64,000 nucleotides of DNA from CAZJTL01 sp964548905 (lineage in GTDB: Bacteria; Cyanobacteriota; Cyanobacteriia; Cyanobacteriales; Xenococcaceae). Positions 54,612-63,862 of the stretch are shown here, in pieces. The notes beneath the pieces are model-generated. The model had not been told where the DNA came from, searched no databases, and saw only the letters and a program-made list of their open reading frames with translations. The translations under genes and the position numbers were made by a program. Where the stretch lies: assembly GCA_964548905.1 (NCBI GenBank), contig CAZJTL010000001.1, positions 1 to 64,000 on the forward strand. Reading direction: 5' to 3'. Numbering within the stretch: position 1 is the first letter of the stretch; each line of letters opens with the position of its first letter.

Positions 54612-54902
54612 CTAGGAGTTTGCTACTCTTTGTAGTGCTTTTGCTAAACGAGCTTTTTTTCGCGCTCCATTATTTCGGTGTAAAACTTTCCGCTTGACAG
54701 CTTTATCTATTTTACTATAAGCCGCCGACATCAATTGCTGCAAATTCTGTTGATTTTCCTCTGTCGGATCGGCAGCATAGGTATCCACTGCATTCAAGTA
54801 TTTTTTCATCAGAGTTCTCACTGCTGATTTGTATGCTTTGTTCCGCAGCCGGTTACGTTCAGATATTTGAATACGCTTAATTGCAGACTTTATATTCGCC
54901 AC
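54612..54902 (-). CDS. rpsT: 30S ribosomal protein S20
   Basis: A 96-residue basic helical protein starting ANIKSAIKRIQISERNRLRN, the canonical S20 N-terminus, and containing LMSAAYSKIDKAVKRKVLHRNNGARKKARLAK. It binds 16S rRNA in the body of the small subunit. It is the first gene of the rpsT-tatD-rpoB-rpoC1-rpoC2 run. Confidence 0.97.
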   Translation of the reverse strand: MANIKSAIKRIQISERNRLRNKAYKSAVRTLMKKYLNAVDTYAADPTEENQQNLQQLMSAAYSKIDKAVKRKVLHRNNGARKKARLAKALQRVANS

Positions 54903-55215
54903 AGTATTTCTTAAGAAAAAGTTAATTTTTTGAAGTTGAATATAGACTCAGAAGATAAATAATAACAAATTTAAACAGCACAAGTCAATAGAGACAAAAG
55001 TTCTCTTAAAATTTACTTCACTTATTTTATAGTTTGATATTGTAACTAATATTTTATGTGTTCGGAGTTGCACGACCAACATAAAATCCAGGTTAAGCTA
55101 GAAGAGTGAGTAACTGATAAGATGGCGCTCTGGAATTGCCAAAATTCTCTTGAGCCAAATTTTACAGAGCGAACTCGCACTAGATCTAAGTAGCTATAAT
55201 GGGCATTCTAACTTG

Positions 55216-56526
55216 ATGCTGCGAATTATAACTCAGCAAGCTGAGGCACAAACCGAATTGCGAAGAATTGGCGATCGCACGTCAGCAGACGAGATTGAGC
55301 CAATTGAGGCAACGGTTAGAGAAATCCTCACAACAGTTAAAACACAAGGCGATCGAGCTTTGTTGGATTACACCCACAAGTTCGACCGACAAACCTTTGC
55401 GCTCGAAAGATTGCGGGTAAGCGGTTCGGAACTTGATGCTGCTTATCAGCAAATTTCCAACGATCTGCTCCATGCGATCCAAATAGCCAAACAGAAAATA
55501 GAAGCATTTCATCGCCAACGAGTTCCCCAATCTTGGGTACAATTCGGCGAAGATGAAGTGGTGTTGGGCAAAAGATATACTCCAGTAGACCGAGCAGGAT
55601 TATATGTACCTGGGGGTAGAGCTTGTTACCCAAGCACGGTATTAATGAATGCCATCCCCGCTAAGGTGGCTAATGTGCCGCGAATTGTCATGGTAACTCC
55701 CCCAGGTGCTGACACAAAAATAGATCCAGCCGTATTGGTAGCCGCACAAGAAGCAGGAGTAGACGAGATTTACCGTATTGGTGGAGCGCAGGCGATCGCC
55801 GCCTTAGCCTATGGAACAGAAACCATCCCCAATGTTGACGTGATTACTGGCCCTGGTAACATCTATGTCACTCTGGCGAAAAAAATGGTCTATGGCAAAG
55901 TCGGGATTGACTCTTTGGCTGGACCTTCAGAAGTGTTGGTGATTGCCGATCGCAGCGCCAATCCCATCTATGTAGCTGCCGATCTTCTCGCTCAGGCAGA
56001 ACACGATCCGATGGCAGCAGCAATTTTGCTCACTACCGACAGTATCTTAGCTGAGAAGGTTCAAGCTGAAGTACAGAGGCAACTAGAAGATCATCCTCGG
56101 AAAATACTAACGGAGAAGGCGATCGCTCACTACGGTTTAATTGTAGTAGTAGATTCCCTCGAAATTGCTGCCGAGCTTTCCAATCTTTTTGCCCCAGAAC
56201 ATCTAGAGCTAGAAGTAACTGAACCGTGGGATTTATTAGAACATATTCGCCATGCTGGAGCAATTTTTCTGGGTAGTTCCACACCCGAAGCGGTTGGAGA
56301 TTATTTAGCTGGACCAAATCACACTTTACCAACTTCTAGAGCAGCAAGATATTCTTCTGCTTTAGGGACAGAAACATTTATGAAACACTCCAGCTTAATT
56401 CAATACTCGCCTGCTGCTCTCAAAAAAATGTCGAGTACTATTCAAATTTTGGCTAATGCTGAAGGTTTAACGTCTCATGCTGACTCAGTTAGACTCAGAA
56501 CCCAAAGCGATCGACATAATGAATGA
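55216..56526 (+). CDS. hisD: histidinol dehydrogenase
   Basis: Catalyses the last two steps of histidine synthesis, L-histidinol to L-histidine with NAD and zinc. About 436 residues from the ATG at 55216 (MLRIITQQ), the usual family start; a TTG at 55150 would add 22 residues. GGRACYPSTVLMNAIPAKVA, GGAQAIAALAYGTETIP, GPSEVLVIAD and AEHDPMA are signature segments, and LAGPNHTLPT holds a catalytic His. It is divergent from rpsT and not clustered with other his genes. Confidence 0.96.
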   Translation: MLRIITQQAEAQTELRRIGDRTSADEIEPIEATVREILTTVKTQGDRALLDYTHKFDRQTFALERLRVSGSELDAAYQQISNDLLHAIQIAKQKIEAFHRQRVPQSWVQFGEDEVVLGKRYTPVDRAGLYVPGGRACYPSTVLMNAIPAKVANVPRIVMVTPPGADTKIDPAVLVAAQEAGVDEIYRIGGAQAIAALAYGTETIPNVDVITGPGNIYVTLAKKMVYGKVGIDSLAGPSEVLVIADRSANPIYVAADLLAQAEHDPMAAAILLTTDSILAEKVQAEVQRQLEDHPRKILTEKAIAHYGLIVVVDSLEIAAELSNLFAPEHLELEVTEPWDLLEHIRHAGAIFLGSSTPEAVGDYLAGPNHTLPTSRAARYSSALGTETFMKHSSLIQYSPAALKKMSSTIQILANAEGLTSHADSVRLRTQSDRHNE

Positions 56527-56638
56527 AGTTGAGCAAACAAGAGTCAATTGAAAAGCTTTGTTTTGTCAGAGGCTAGACAAAAATACCAGTCCAAGGGAGA
56601 ATTGCAACATAGCGAATGAGATTGAGGAGTAGACTTTA

Positions 56639-57058
56639 GTGCTAAAAACGATTGTAGTGGCTCTCGACGGTTCGGAGATGTCGGAAAAAATCATTGAAGC
56701 TCTAAAGCTGCTCCAAATTCAGCCTGAAACGAAAATTTTTCTCGTTCATGTCTTTCCCAATGCTAATCCCGATAGCGATCTGTCTGTAGATAAACCCCAT
56801 CCATCTCAAGAGGTGATTTATCAACAGATGGAAAAGCATTTGCAAACTCATCGAGAGCAACTAATTGGACAGCTTGAAATCGAAATTGTCAATGGCGATC
56901 CAGCAGAAGAGATCGTTCGTTTGGCTAATATTTATCAAGCCGATCTAATTGCTCTAGGTACTCGCGGACTTCAAGGTTTAGAGCGAATTATTGAAGACTC
57001 TGTTAGTTCTCAAGTAGTAGCAGATTCTCCTTGTTCGGTATTGGTGATCAAGCTTTAA
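56639..57058 (+). CDS. universal stress protein (UspA family)
   Basis: A 139-residue single-domain Usp with a GTG start. It begins KTIVVALDGSEMSEKII and ends with the ATP-binding pattern GTRGLQGLERIIEDSVSSQVVADSPCSVLVIK (written here in its parts: GTRGLQGLERI, then SVSSQVV and CSVLVIK), so it belongs to the nucleotide-binding subgroup. The gene follows hisD by 112 bases. The target process is unknown. Confidence 0.92.
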   Translation: MLKTIVVALDGSEMSEKIIEALKLLQIQPETKIFLVHVFPNANPDSDLSVDKPHPSQEVIYQQMEKHLQTHREQLIGQLEIEIVNGDPAEEIVRLANIYQADLIALGTRGLQGLERIIEDSVSSQVVADSPCSVLVIKL

Positions 57059-57064
57059 AAGGGT

Positions 57065-57292
57065 TTAGGGAGCAGGGGTTAGGGTGTAGGGTGTGGGAGA
57101 AGTAATGAGTAATGAGTAATGAGTAATGAGTTAACAGCCGCTATGAAGGTTCCTACTTCCTACTTCAGGGCAACCACAAGGGATTGCCCCTACTTCCTAC
57201 TTCAGGGCAACCACAAGGGATTGCCCCTACTTCTTACTTGGCTGTTTCCTCCTGCCTCCTGCCTTCTTTCAATGAACCATTAACCATGAACC
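57065..57292. repeat. repeat-filled gap before the HAD phosphatase gene
   Basis: From left to right: GTGTAGG-type units, AGTAATG repeated about five times, two tandem 37-bp units with CTACTTC and the 26-bp element, and CATGAAC/CATTAAC heptamers running up to the next start codon. No gene is visible. Confidence 0.8.
57168..57230. repeat. two copies of a 26-bp dispersed palindromic element
   Basis: Copies at 57168-57193 and 57205-57230 read GGGCAACCACAAGGGATTGC and then CCCTAC. Ends GGGCAA and TTGCCC can pair. The reverse complement occurs inside the protease-GUN4 gene at 10610-10635 (identical) and 10529-10551. Confidence 0.85.
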
Positions 57293-58117
57293 ATGAACTT
57301 TATTATTTTTACTGACTTAGATGGAACTCTGCTTAATCAGGAAGATTACGACTATAAACCTGCTCTTCCTGTTATAGAAAAACTAAAGCAACGGCAAATA
57401 CCTGTTGTGCCTGTTACTAGTAAAACTCGTCAGGAAGTAGAGTTTTTGCGGCAGGAGATGGGTTTGAGCGATCCTTTTATTGTTGAAAATGGCAGTGGCA
57501 TTTTTATTCCCAAGGGCGATCGTCGTTTTCTGGTTGCTGACAAATTAGAACAGGGCGATTATTACTTAAAATTGCTTGGCTGTAACTATACAGAAGCAAG
57601 ATCGGGATTGATGAAAATCGCTGCCAGATTCGGTGAGACGTGGCAAGGTTTTGGCGATCTCGCAGAAGCAGATATCGAGCAGTTAACTGGATTGAATCCA
57701 GAGGAAGTTAAACTGGCAAAAGCTAGAGAGTTTACAGAACCATTTATTACTCCCAAGCATATTTCTCGGGAACAGATAGAGCAAGTTGCGTCCCAGCAAG
57801 GATTTCGGGTGTTAGTTGGCGATCGCTTTTCTCATTTACTTAGTGCTGGTGCAGGGAAAGGAAAAGCAGTGGCAGAACTAATGACTAGCTACATTAGAGA
57901 AACCGATCGAGCAGAAAAAATAGTCACAATTGGACTGGGCAATAGTCCCAACGACATTGAGATGCTAGAAGCTGTAGATAGGGCGATCGTCATTCCTTCT
58001 CGTAAAGGCGTACATCCTGAGTTAGTAAACAGAGGATGGCAGATTGCGCCTTATGATGGTTCTGCTGGTTGGGCAGAGGTTTTAACTAAAATTATTTTGT
58101 CGAATTCAATTTTTTGA
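57293..58117 (+). CDS. HAD-superfamily phosphatase, mannosyl-3-phosphoglycerate phosphatase-like
   Basis: A 274-residue Cof/MpgP-type HAD enzyme. IIFTDLDGTLLN carries the DxD nucleophile pair; VPVTSKTRQEVEFL is motif II; the Lys of KGKAVAEL and the GLGNSPNDIEML motif complete the set, with a C2 cap between. MPG phosphatases form mannosylglycerate, an osmoprotectant; others hydrolyse glucosyl-3-phosphoglycerate. No synthase gene lies nearby, so the substrate is not sure. The start codon lies within heptamer-repeat sequence. Confidence 0.82.
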   Translation: MNFIIFTDLDGTLLNQEDYDYKPALPVIEKLKQRQIPVVPVTSKTRQEVEFLRQEMGLSDPFIVENGSGIFIPKGDRRFLVADKLEQGDYYLKLLGCNYTEARSGLMKIAARFGETWQGFGDLAEADIEQLTGLNPEEVKLAKAREFTEPFITPKHISREQIEQVASQQGFRVLVGDRFSHLLSAGAGKGKAVAELMTSYIRETDRAEKIVTIGLGNSPNDIEMLEAVDRAIVIPSRKGVHPELVNRGWQIAPYDGSAGWAEVLTKIILSNSIF

Positions 58118-58489
58118 ATTTCTTGTATTTAATAAGCAAATTTAATCTATAATGTTTGACCATCTCTATTTTTAAATCAAAAATAGCAAATTTGTTGGCT
58201 TAATTGATTAAGTTTATCTTAATTTTTACTTGATATTAAATTTTGTCAAACGAGCCGTTTTGATATATTTAGAGTTTTTTTGAGCTATTGATTTTGATAT
58301 AAACTTTTGAGAAAACGCTTGTCAGCAGGTTTGTTGACTACTTTTCGACAAGTAATTTTATCTCATTCTTAACCTTTTTTGGTTATTTTTTTCTCAGTTT
58401 TAAAGCATCTTCAATGAAATTTTACATAACCATCTGTAAGTTTGAATAATCTTTAAAGTTGAAATCGACCAATAATACTACATTGTAAT
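58118..58489. other. AT-rich intergenic region before the WecG-type gene
   Basis: About 370 bases, very AT-rich. A weak inverted repeat, CTTGTC (58318) and GACAAG (58347), is the only structure I see. It likely contains the promoter of the second polysaccharide run. Confidence 0.4.
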
Positions 58490-58492
58490 GTG

Positions 58493-59623
58493 ATGCATAA
58501 TTATCCTGACTTGATGCTAAAGAAAGAAAGGTCTTTTAATGAGATTGACTCAATCACATCTAAGGCGAAAAACCTGCCAAGTCTTAAAGTAAATCTTTTA
58601 AACAGGCAGATTACTTGTATAACGGTTGAATCAATTATTCAGGCTATTCTCGATGCTTGTGTCACAGATGTCCAGATAACTGTTGCTAACTATAACGTTC
58701 ACATCTTCAATCTTTCCATGCAACTACCTTGGCTTTATGAATTTCTGCAAAACGCCGAAATTGCTCATTGCGATGGTATGGGAATTCTCAAGGGCTTAGA
58801 TTACATGGGATTGAAATTACCTCTGGAATACCGCGTCTCTTATACAATTTTGATGCCTCATGTACTCGAACTTTGCCAAAAATATAATTTGTCATTGTTT
58901 TTATTAGGTCATAAGTCAGAGCATCTTGAAGCAGCTTTAAACAATCTCAGACAAAAATATCCGCAGGTTAAATTTGACGGACATCATGGTTATTTCGATC
59001 GCGACAATGCAGTTGAGAATCAAGCTGTGGTTAACAAGATCAACCAAATGAAGCCGAATATTTTATTAGTGGGAATGGGTTCGCCTCTTCAAGAAGAATG
59101 GATTAAGAACAATCGCGAACAGCTTAAAGTTAACGTGTTGTTGCCTGGAGGAGCTACTATCGGTCGTTTAGGCGGTATAGTACGCGATTCTCCTCAATGG
59201 ATTGCTAATGCTGGCTTGGAGTGGTTATATCGTCTGATTCAAGAACCAAAACGTTTGGCTAACCGTTATCTCATTGGTAATTTAGCTTTTGCCTTTCATT
59301 TAATCTTGGCGAAACACAATCAATTTTCTCCCGTGCAGATTAATGAAATTGACGATCGCAAATCTAGTTTGACGTTGAAAAGAAGAGCCAAGAAAAAGTC
59401 ATCGATGTCAAAGGCTAAACAAGAATTGTCTGTGACTGTTAACCAGAAAACCCAGAAACTCAGCGAACATCTTGTTGATGAAGGCTTTGTTACTAAGGAT
59501 CGAATGGCAGATGCTTTATCAGAACAAAAACGAGGTCAAATGTCTTTGGCTGAAATTTTGATCGAAAAAGGATTAATTGAAAGACAAACCCTAGAATATT
59601 TGATTGAAAAAAATCTTAGTTGA
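58493..59623 (+). CDS. WecG/TagA/CpsF glycosyltransferase with C-terminal MshEN-like repeats
   Basis: Residues about 45-280 are a GT26 enzyme: VANYNVHIFN, NAEIAHCDGMGILKG, FLLGHKSEHLE, and LLVGMGSPLQEEWI are the family blocks. These enzymes add an N-acetylmannosamine- or glucose-type sugar to an undecaprenyl-linked primer. After a Lys-rich linker the last 55 residues hold two 24-residue units, KLSEHLVDEGFVTKDRMADA with LSEQ and SLAEILIEKGLIERQTLEYL with IEKN, separated by five residues. They match the spacing of the MshEN c-di-GMP-binding motif, though the first RLG is KLS or SLA. ATG at 58493; a GTG three bases earlier is possible. Confidence 0.88.
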   Translation: MHNYPDLMLKKERSFNEIDSITSKAKNLPSLKVNLLNRQITCITVESIIQAILDACVTDVQITVANYNVHIFNLSMQLPWLYEFLQNAEIAHCDGMGILKGLDYMGLKLPLEYRVSYTILMPHVLELCQKYNLSLFLLGHKSEHLEAALNNLRQKYPQVKFDGHHGYFDRDNAVENQAVVNKINQMKPNILLVGMGSPLQEEWIKNNREQLKVNVLLPGGATIGRLGGIVRDSPQWIANAGLEWLYRLIQEPKRLANRYLIGNLAFAFHLILAKHNQFSPVQINEIDDRKSSLTLKRRAKKKSSMSKAKQELSVTVNQKTQKLSEHLVDEGFVTKDRMADALSEQKRGQMSLAEILIEKGLIERQTLEYLIEKNLS

Positions 59624-59638
59624 GTTATCACTTAAGCA

Positions 59639-62600
59639 ATGCAAATAATCGACAAAGAATTAATAGATAAAATTAATAACTCAACCTACGTTTCCTTCGA
59701 TATCTTCAATACAGCTATTTTAAGGGGGGTGTTGAATCCACACGATATTTTTGAACTTGTCCAAAGACAATATGAATCTGTTTATCATTGCAGCTTGACT
59801 GATTACGCGCAACAAAGACAAAAAGCTGAAAAAAAAGCACGAAAAAAAGCTTGGCAGCAAAGACAAATTGCTGAAGTGAAGTTTGATGAAATATTTGAGT
59901 GTCTGCAACAAGATTTTGGTTTGAATGCCCATTTGGCAAAAACTTTGCAAGAATTAGAAATCAGTGCAGAAATCAAACTATCTCGTCGCAACAGATATAT
60001 TTTCGATCTATACTGCTACTGCTTGAAGCAGAAGAAGAAAATTATCTTTATATCTGATATGTACCTACCTTCAGAGACGATCGACAAGATCTTGCGATCG
60101 TCGGGATATAAAAAATTTGAACAATTATTTGTTTCATCTGAATTTGGCAAGACCAAAAGCCTAGGCGAGTTGTACCAAGTCGTAATCGAGCGGCTTGGAT
60201 GCACTCCGAGTCAGCTACTTCATATCGGTGATAATTATCAATCCGATTTGGTCATGGCAAAAAATAATGGTCTGACGACTTATTATTATGAAAGCCCAAT
60301 GGCTCGCGCTCTAAAAGATAAGCTATTTCAACGAGAAAAACTAAGCAAAATATTTTCACAAAATAAAAGTAATAGCCTACACGAGTCGGTTTATTTAGCA
60401 ACGGTTATTAATAAATATTATGCTCAAGTTCATCCCAAACAGAAAAATAATTTTTGGTACGACCTAGGCTTTAAAAACCTAGGCATTCTTTTCTTAAGTT
60501 TTGCTGGCTGGTTGGGAGAGATAACCAATCGAGATGGCATCGAGAAAATTTTCTTTCTCTCTCGCGACGGATATATCATGAAGCGAGTTTATGATGCGAT
60601 CGCTCAAGTCTACCTCGATATTCCTGAAGCAGAGTATCTGTATGCGTCTCGGAGAGCGTTAAACATACCCAGTATCGTTGAAGTAAACGATGTAGCGCTG
60701 AATTTTTTAATGGGTGGAACTAGCACACTAACGGTATCTCAGTTTTTAGCAAGAGCAGGACTTGAACCCGAACAGTATCGGCTTCAACTCTTGCAAGTAG
60801 GATTGAACAACCTTGACGAAGAAATTATCGCTCCTTGGCAGTATCAAAAACTGAAAAAATTCTACAAACTAATTGCAGAAGATATCAAAAAAGTTGCGAG
60901 TGCGGAGAGAGATGAACTATGTAAGTACCTAGAATCGATGGAGTTCTTCGATCGACAAAAAATTGCCATAGTGGATATAGGTTGGCAGGGTACTATGCAA
61001 TATTCCCTAGCTCAAGTCATCAAAACTCTGGAAAAAGACGTAGATATTAAAGGATATTATTTTGCTACTAAAGCTGGGGCTAAAAAGTTCAAAGCAAAAG
61101 GCATGAACATGTCTGGTTATTTGTGTGATTGCGGCGAACCTGCTTACTATGGCGATACGATTCGACTGTCCACGGAAATTTTTGAATTTATTCACTCTGC
61201 GCCCCATGGTAGCGTAATTAAATTCGACAGTATAGTTGGAGAAAGCGTACCAATATTGGAAGACAACGATCGCCCCAAGAGCGAGTTAGTCAAGGTAAGA
61301 ATGATGCACCAAGGCGCACTCGATTTTATTGCTGAATACCTCAAAGTTTTGAAGCAATATCCTTGGCTGAAAATTCCTGCTAAAAATATGGCAGTTGCGC
61401 CTTTGAGAAGAGTATTAAGCGAGCCAACCGCAGAAGAAGCGCAAAAGCTAGGCGATATTCAACATGTCGAGAGCTTTGGCAAAATCGATCGCAAAAGATA
61501 TATTGCTAAACCTCCCCAATACCAGCCTCTAGATTTACTGCAAGTAGACAAAGTATTGATGTCCTTAAAATCTTCCTTTTGGAAAAAGGGCTATCTCAAA
61601 AGATTAATCACAGAAAATTCAATTACAGTCAAAACTTTGCCACCTACTACTCAATCCTACAGATTACTTAACGATGATATGGTTATTCCCCCTAAAGTTA
61701 GCGTTATAGTTCCTGCTTACAATATTAGAAATTATATTCCAGAGACACTGGTATCTCTAGAAAAACAATCTTTTCGAGACTTTGAAGTATTAGTCGTAGA
61801 TGACGGCTCTACAGACGATACGGTAGAGAAGATTAAACCTTTTTGTCAGCGAGATTTTCGTTTTAAGTTGCTGCAAAAAGAAAATGGTGGGATATCTTCG
61901 GCTCGTAATTATGGAATGCGTCACGCTCGCGGTGAATACATTGCCCTTTTAGATGGAGATGATATTTACAAACCAGATAAACTTGCCAATCATGTGGCTA
62001 GGCTCGATCGCGATCCAAGAGTAGGAGTTGTCTATAGTGCCTCTGCTGCCATGCGCGATGATGGAGGTTCTACCTTTGTCTCTTTAAGCGGTCGTCCGAT
62101 TAGTTCCGATCCACTTCTAGCTTTATTATGCAAAAATTTTATCGGACATGGCTCTAATGCTGTATTTCGCCGAGAAATTATTGAAGAAGTGGGAGGCTTT
62201 GACGAAACTCTACATGGTTCAGAAGATATAGATTTTTGGTTGAGAATTGCAGCAACTCGACGCTGGCAATTCGATCGCGAGCCAAAAATTTTATGTTGTT
62301 ATCGAGTTCGTCCTTCTGGAGTGTCTTTTAACGTAGCTGAAATGCAACGCTGTAGCGAGAGAGTAATTCAAGCAGCCTATCAACGATCGCCTGAAATTGT
62401 TGAACCTATGCTACCTACTGCATACGCTTACATGTATCGCTATTTAGCTCGCTTGTCGATTACGAGTGGCGATCTTGTCAAAGCTAGGGAATATATCGAT
62501 CGCGCCTGGGAGAGTGATGCTGAAATTTTTGTTCGCGATCCACGTTCTTTAGTTACTTTAATCTCCGTGCGTTTAGCACCTTTAGCTCAATTAGCGATCA

Positions 62601-62644
62601 AGCGATCGTTAGGTTCGGTTAATTCGAGTTCTAAACCAAGTTAA
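59639..62644 (+). CDS. HAD-type hydrolase fused to a GT2 glycosyltransferase
   Basis: A 1001-residue fusion. Residues 1-230 are a HAD domain with nucleophile Asp21 (FDIFNT), Ser in FISDMYLP, Lys in FGKTKSLGE and LLHIGDNYQSDL. Residues about 260-620 are the second domain of COG5610-type proteins (FFLSRDGY, YLYASRRALNIPS, VDIGWQGTM). Residues about 685-910 are a GT2 domain with VIVPAYNIRNYIPETLVSLE, VVDDGSTDDTVE and LLDGDDIYKP, and GSEDIDFWLRIAATR. It may both phosphorylate-remove and extend a glycan. It starts 15 bases after the WecG-type gene. Confidence 0.88.
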   Translation: MQIIDKELIDKINNSTYVSFDIFNTAILRGVLNPHDIFELVQRQYESVYHCSLTDYAQQRQKAEKKARKKAWQQRQIAEVKFDEIFECLQQDFGLNAHLAKTLQELEISAEIKLSRRNRYIFDLYCYCLKQKKKIIFISDMYLPSETIDKILRSSGYKKFEQLFVSSEFGKTKSLGELYQVVIERLGCTPSQLLHIGDNYQSDLVMAKNNGLTTYYYESPMARALKDKLFQREKLSKIFSQNKSNSLHESVYLATVINKYYAQVHPKQKNNFWYDLGFKNLGILFLSFAGWLGEITNRDGIEKIFFLSRDGYIMKRVYDAIAQVYLDIPEAEYLYASRRALNIPSIVEVNDVALNFLMGGTSTLTVSQFLARAGLEPEQYRLQLLQVGLNNLDEEIIAPWQYQKLKKFYKLIAEDIKKVASAERDELCKYLESMEFFDRQKIAIVDIGWQGTMQYSLAQVIKTLEKDVDIKGYYFATKAGAKKFKAKGMNMSGYLCDCGEPAYYGDTIRLSTEIFEFIHSAPHGSVIKFDSIVGESVPILEDNDRPKSELVKVRMMHQGALDFIAEYLKVLKQYPWLKIPAKNMAVAPLRRVLSEPTAEEAQKLGDIQHVESFGKIDRKRYIAKPPQYQPLDLLQVDKVLMSLKSSFWKKGYLKRLITENSITVKTLPPTTQSYRLLNDDMVIPPKVSVIVPAYNIRNYIPETLVSLEKQSFRDFEVLVVDDGSTDDTVEKIKPFCQRDFRFKLLQKENGGISSARNYGMRHARGEYIALLDGDDIYKPDKLANHVARLDRDPRVGVVYSASAAMRDDGGSTFVSLSGRPISSDPLLALLCKNFIGHGSNAVFRREIIEEVGGFDETLHGSEDIDFWLRIAATRRWQFDREPKILCCYRVRPSGVSFNVAEMQRCSERVIQAAYQRSPEIVEPMLPTAYAYMYRYLARLSITSGDLVKAREYIDRAWESDAEIFVRDPRSLVTLISVRLAPLAQLAIKRSLGSVNSSSKPS

Positions 62645-62799
62645 ACAATTAATTATTAAGTATCTAAACAGAATTAATTACACACTGTATTTTCCCTCTT
62701 GCCTCTTGCAAGAAAGCCTTTTGCCTACCCTCACCTGTGTATTTAATTTTGTGCAACTACTTATCGCCCAATCAGCTTTATTTTCCAGCGAGGTAGAAC

Positions 62800-63765
62800 T
62801 TGAAAATTTGCTACTTAATTCAAACCTATAAAAATCCCCAACAAATTTATCGTCTCATCGATACGATCAAAACAGCTAGTCCAGACTCTGTAATTATCGC
62901 GATCCATGATTTTACTCATTGTCATCTCGATCTGGCACAACTGAAGAATTCGTTGGGAGTGCAAATTTTTGAGTCTAGAGGAGGACGAGCTGATTTCTCC
63001 TTGATGCAAGGTTATTTAGACGCGGTGGATTGGTTGCTACGAAACCAGATCGAATTCGATTGGCTAATTAATTTAACAGGACAAGATTATCCGATTCAAC
63101 CAATAGAACAGATTGAAAGTTTTCTCGCTCAAACCAGTTACGATGGTTTTATCGGATATCAGGAAGTATTAACTGAGTCTGGCGCATGGGGACTTAGGGA
63201 AGGTAAAACTCGCTATTGTTATAGGTATAGACAACTGATTGCCGATCTGAGCGATCGCTATAAAGATTTACTCAAACCACTCAAAATTATTAATTATCTG
63301 CAACCTTTTGTTCGGGTTAACTGTTCCTATGGATTAGTTTTTGGTGTCAAAACAGCTACTCCCTTCAAGGAAAATTTTATTTGTTACGGTGGCTCCTATT
63401 TTTGCACTTTGTCGAAAAAGTGCGTACAATATTTGCACCAATTCGCGATCGAAAATCCAGATCTAGTTAACTACTATCGTAATGTAGAGATTTCGAGCGA
63501 ATCTTTTTTACAAACAATTTTAGTCAATAGTCGATTATTCTATCTATGTAACGACAGCAAGCGTTACTATGATTTTTCTGGTACTCGCCACGGTCGTCCG
63601 CGTATTCTGACGGTAAAAGATTATCCCGCGATCGTGCAAAGCGATTGTCATTTTGCTAGAAAATTCGATCTCAATCAAGACAGTCAAATCCTCGATCTTT
63701 TGCAGGAAAGAATTTTACAAGTATTTTCATTGTGCGATGGTTTACTCGAAAGTAAAGATATCTAA
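62800..63765 (+). CDS. GT14-like beta-1,6-N-acetylglucosaminyltransferase (core-2/I-branching type)
   Basis: A 321-residue protein starting MKICYLIQTYKNPQQIYRLI, with IAIHDFTHCH and the hallmark WLINLTGQDYPIQPIEQIESFL of Branch-type GT14 enzymes. It would add a side-chain sugar. It begins with TTG, supported by GAGGT six bases upstream; no ATG is nearer. It lies in the second polysaccharide run, 155 bases after the fusion gene. Confidence 0.85.
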   Translation: MKICYLIQTYKNPQQIYRLIDTIKTASPDSVIIAIHDFTHCHLDLAQLKNSLGVQIFESRGGRADFSLMQGYLDAVDWLLRNQIEFDWLINLTGQDYPIQPIEQIESFLAQTSYDGFIGYQEVLTESGAWGLREGKTRYCYRYRQLIADLSDRYKDLLKPLKIINYLQPFVRVNCSYGLVFGVKTATPFKENFICYGGSYFCTLSKKCVQYLHQFAIENPDLVNYYRNVEISSESFLQTILVNSRLFYLCNDSKRYYDFSGTRHGRPRILTVKDYPAIVQSDCHFARKFDLNQDSQILDLLQERILQVFSLCDGLLESKDI

Positions 63766-63862
63766 GTCCATCTGAGAAAATCGATCGCTCTATGGAAAAT
63801 CTTCTACTGATTTTTTGTATTTGTACCTGTTAACTAAAAATAACGAAATTTAAATTAATTTA

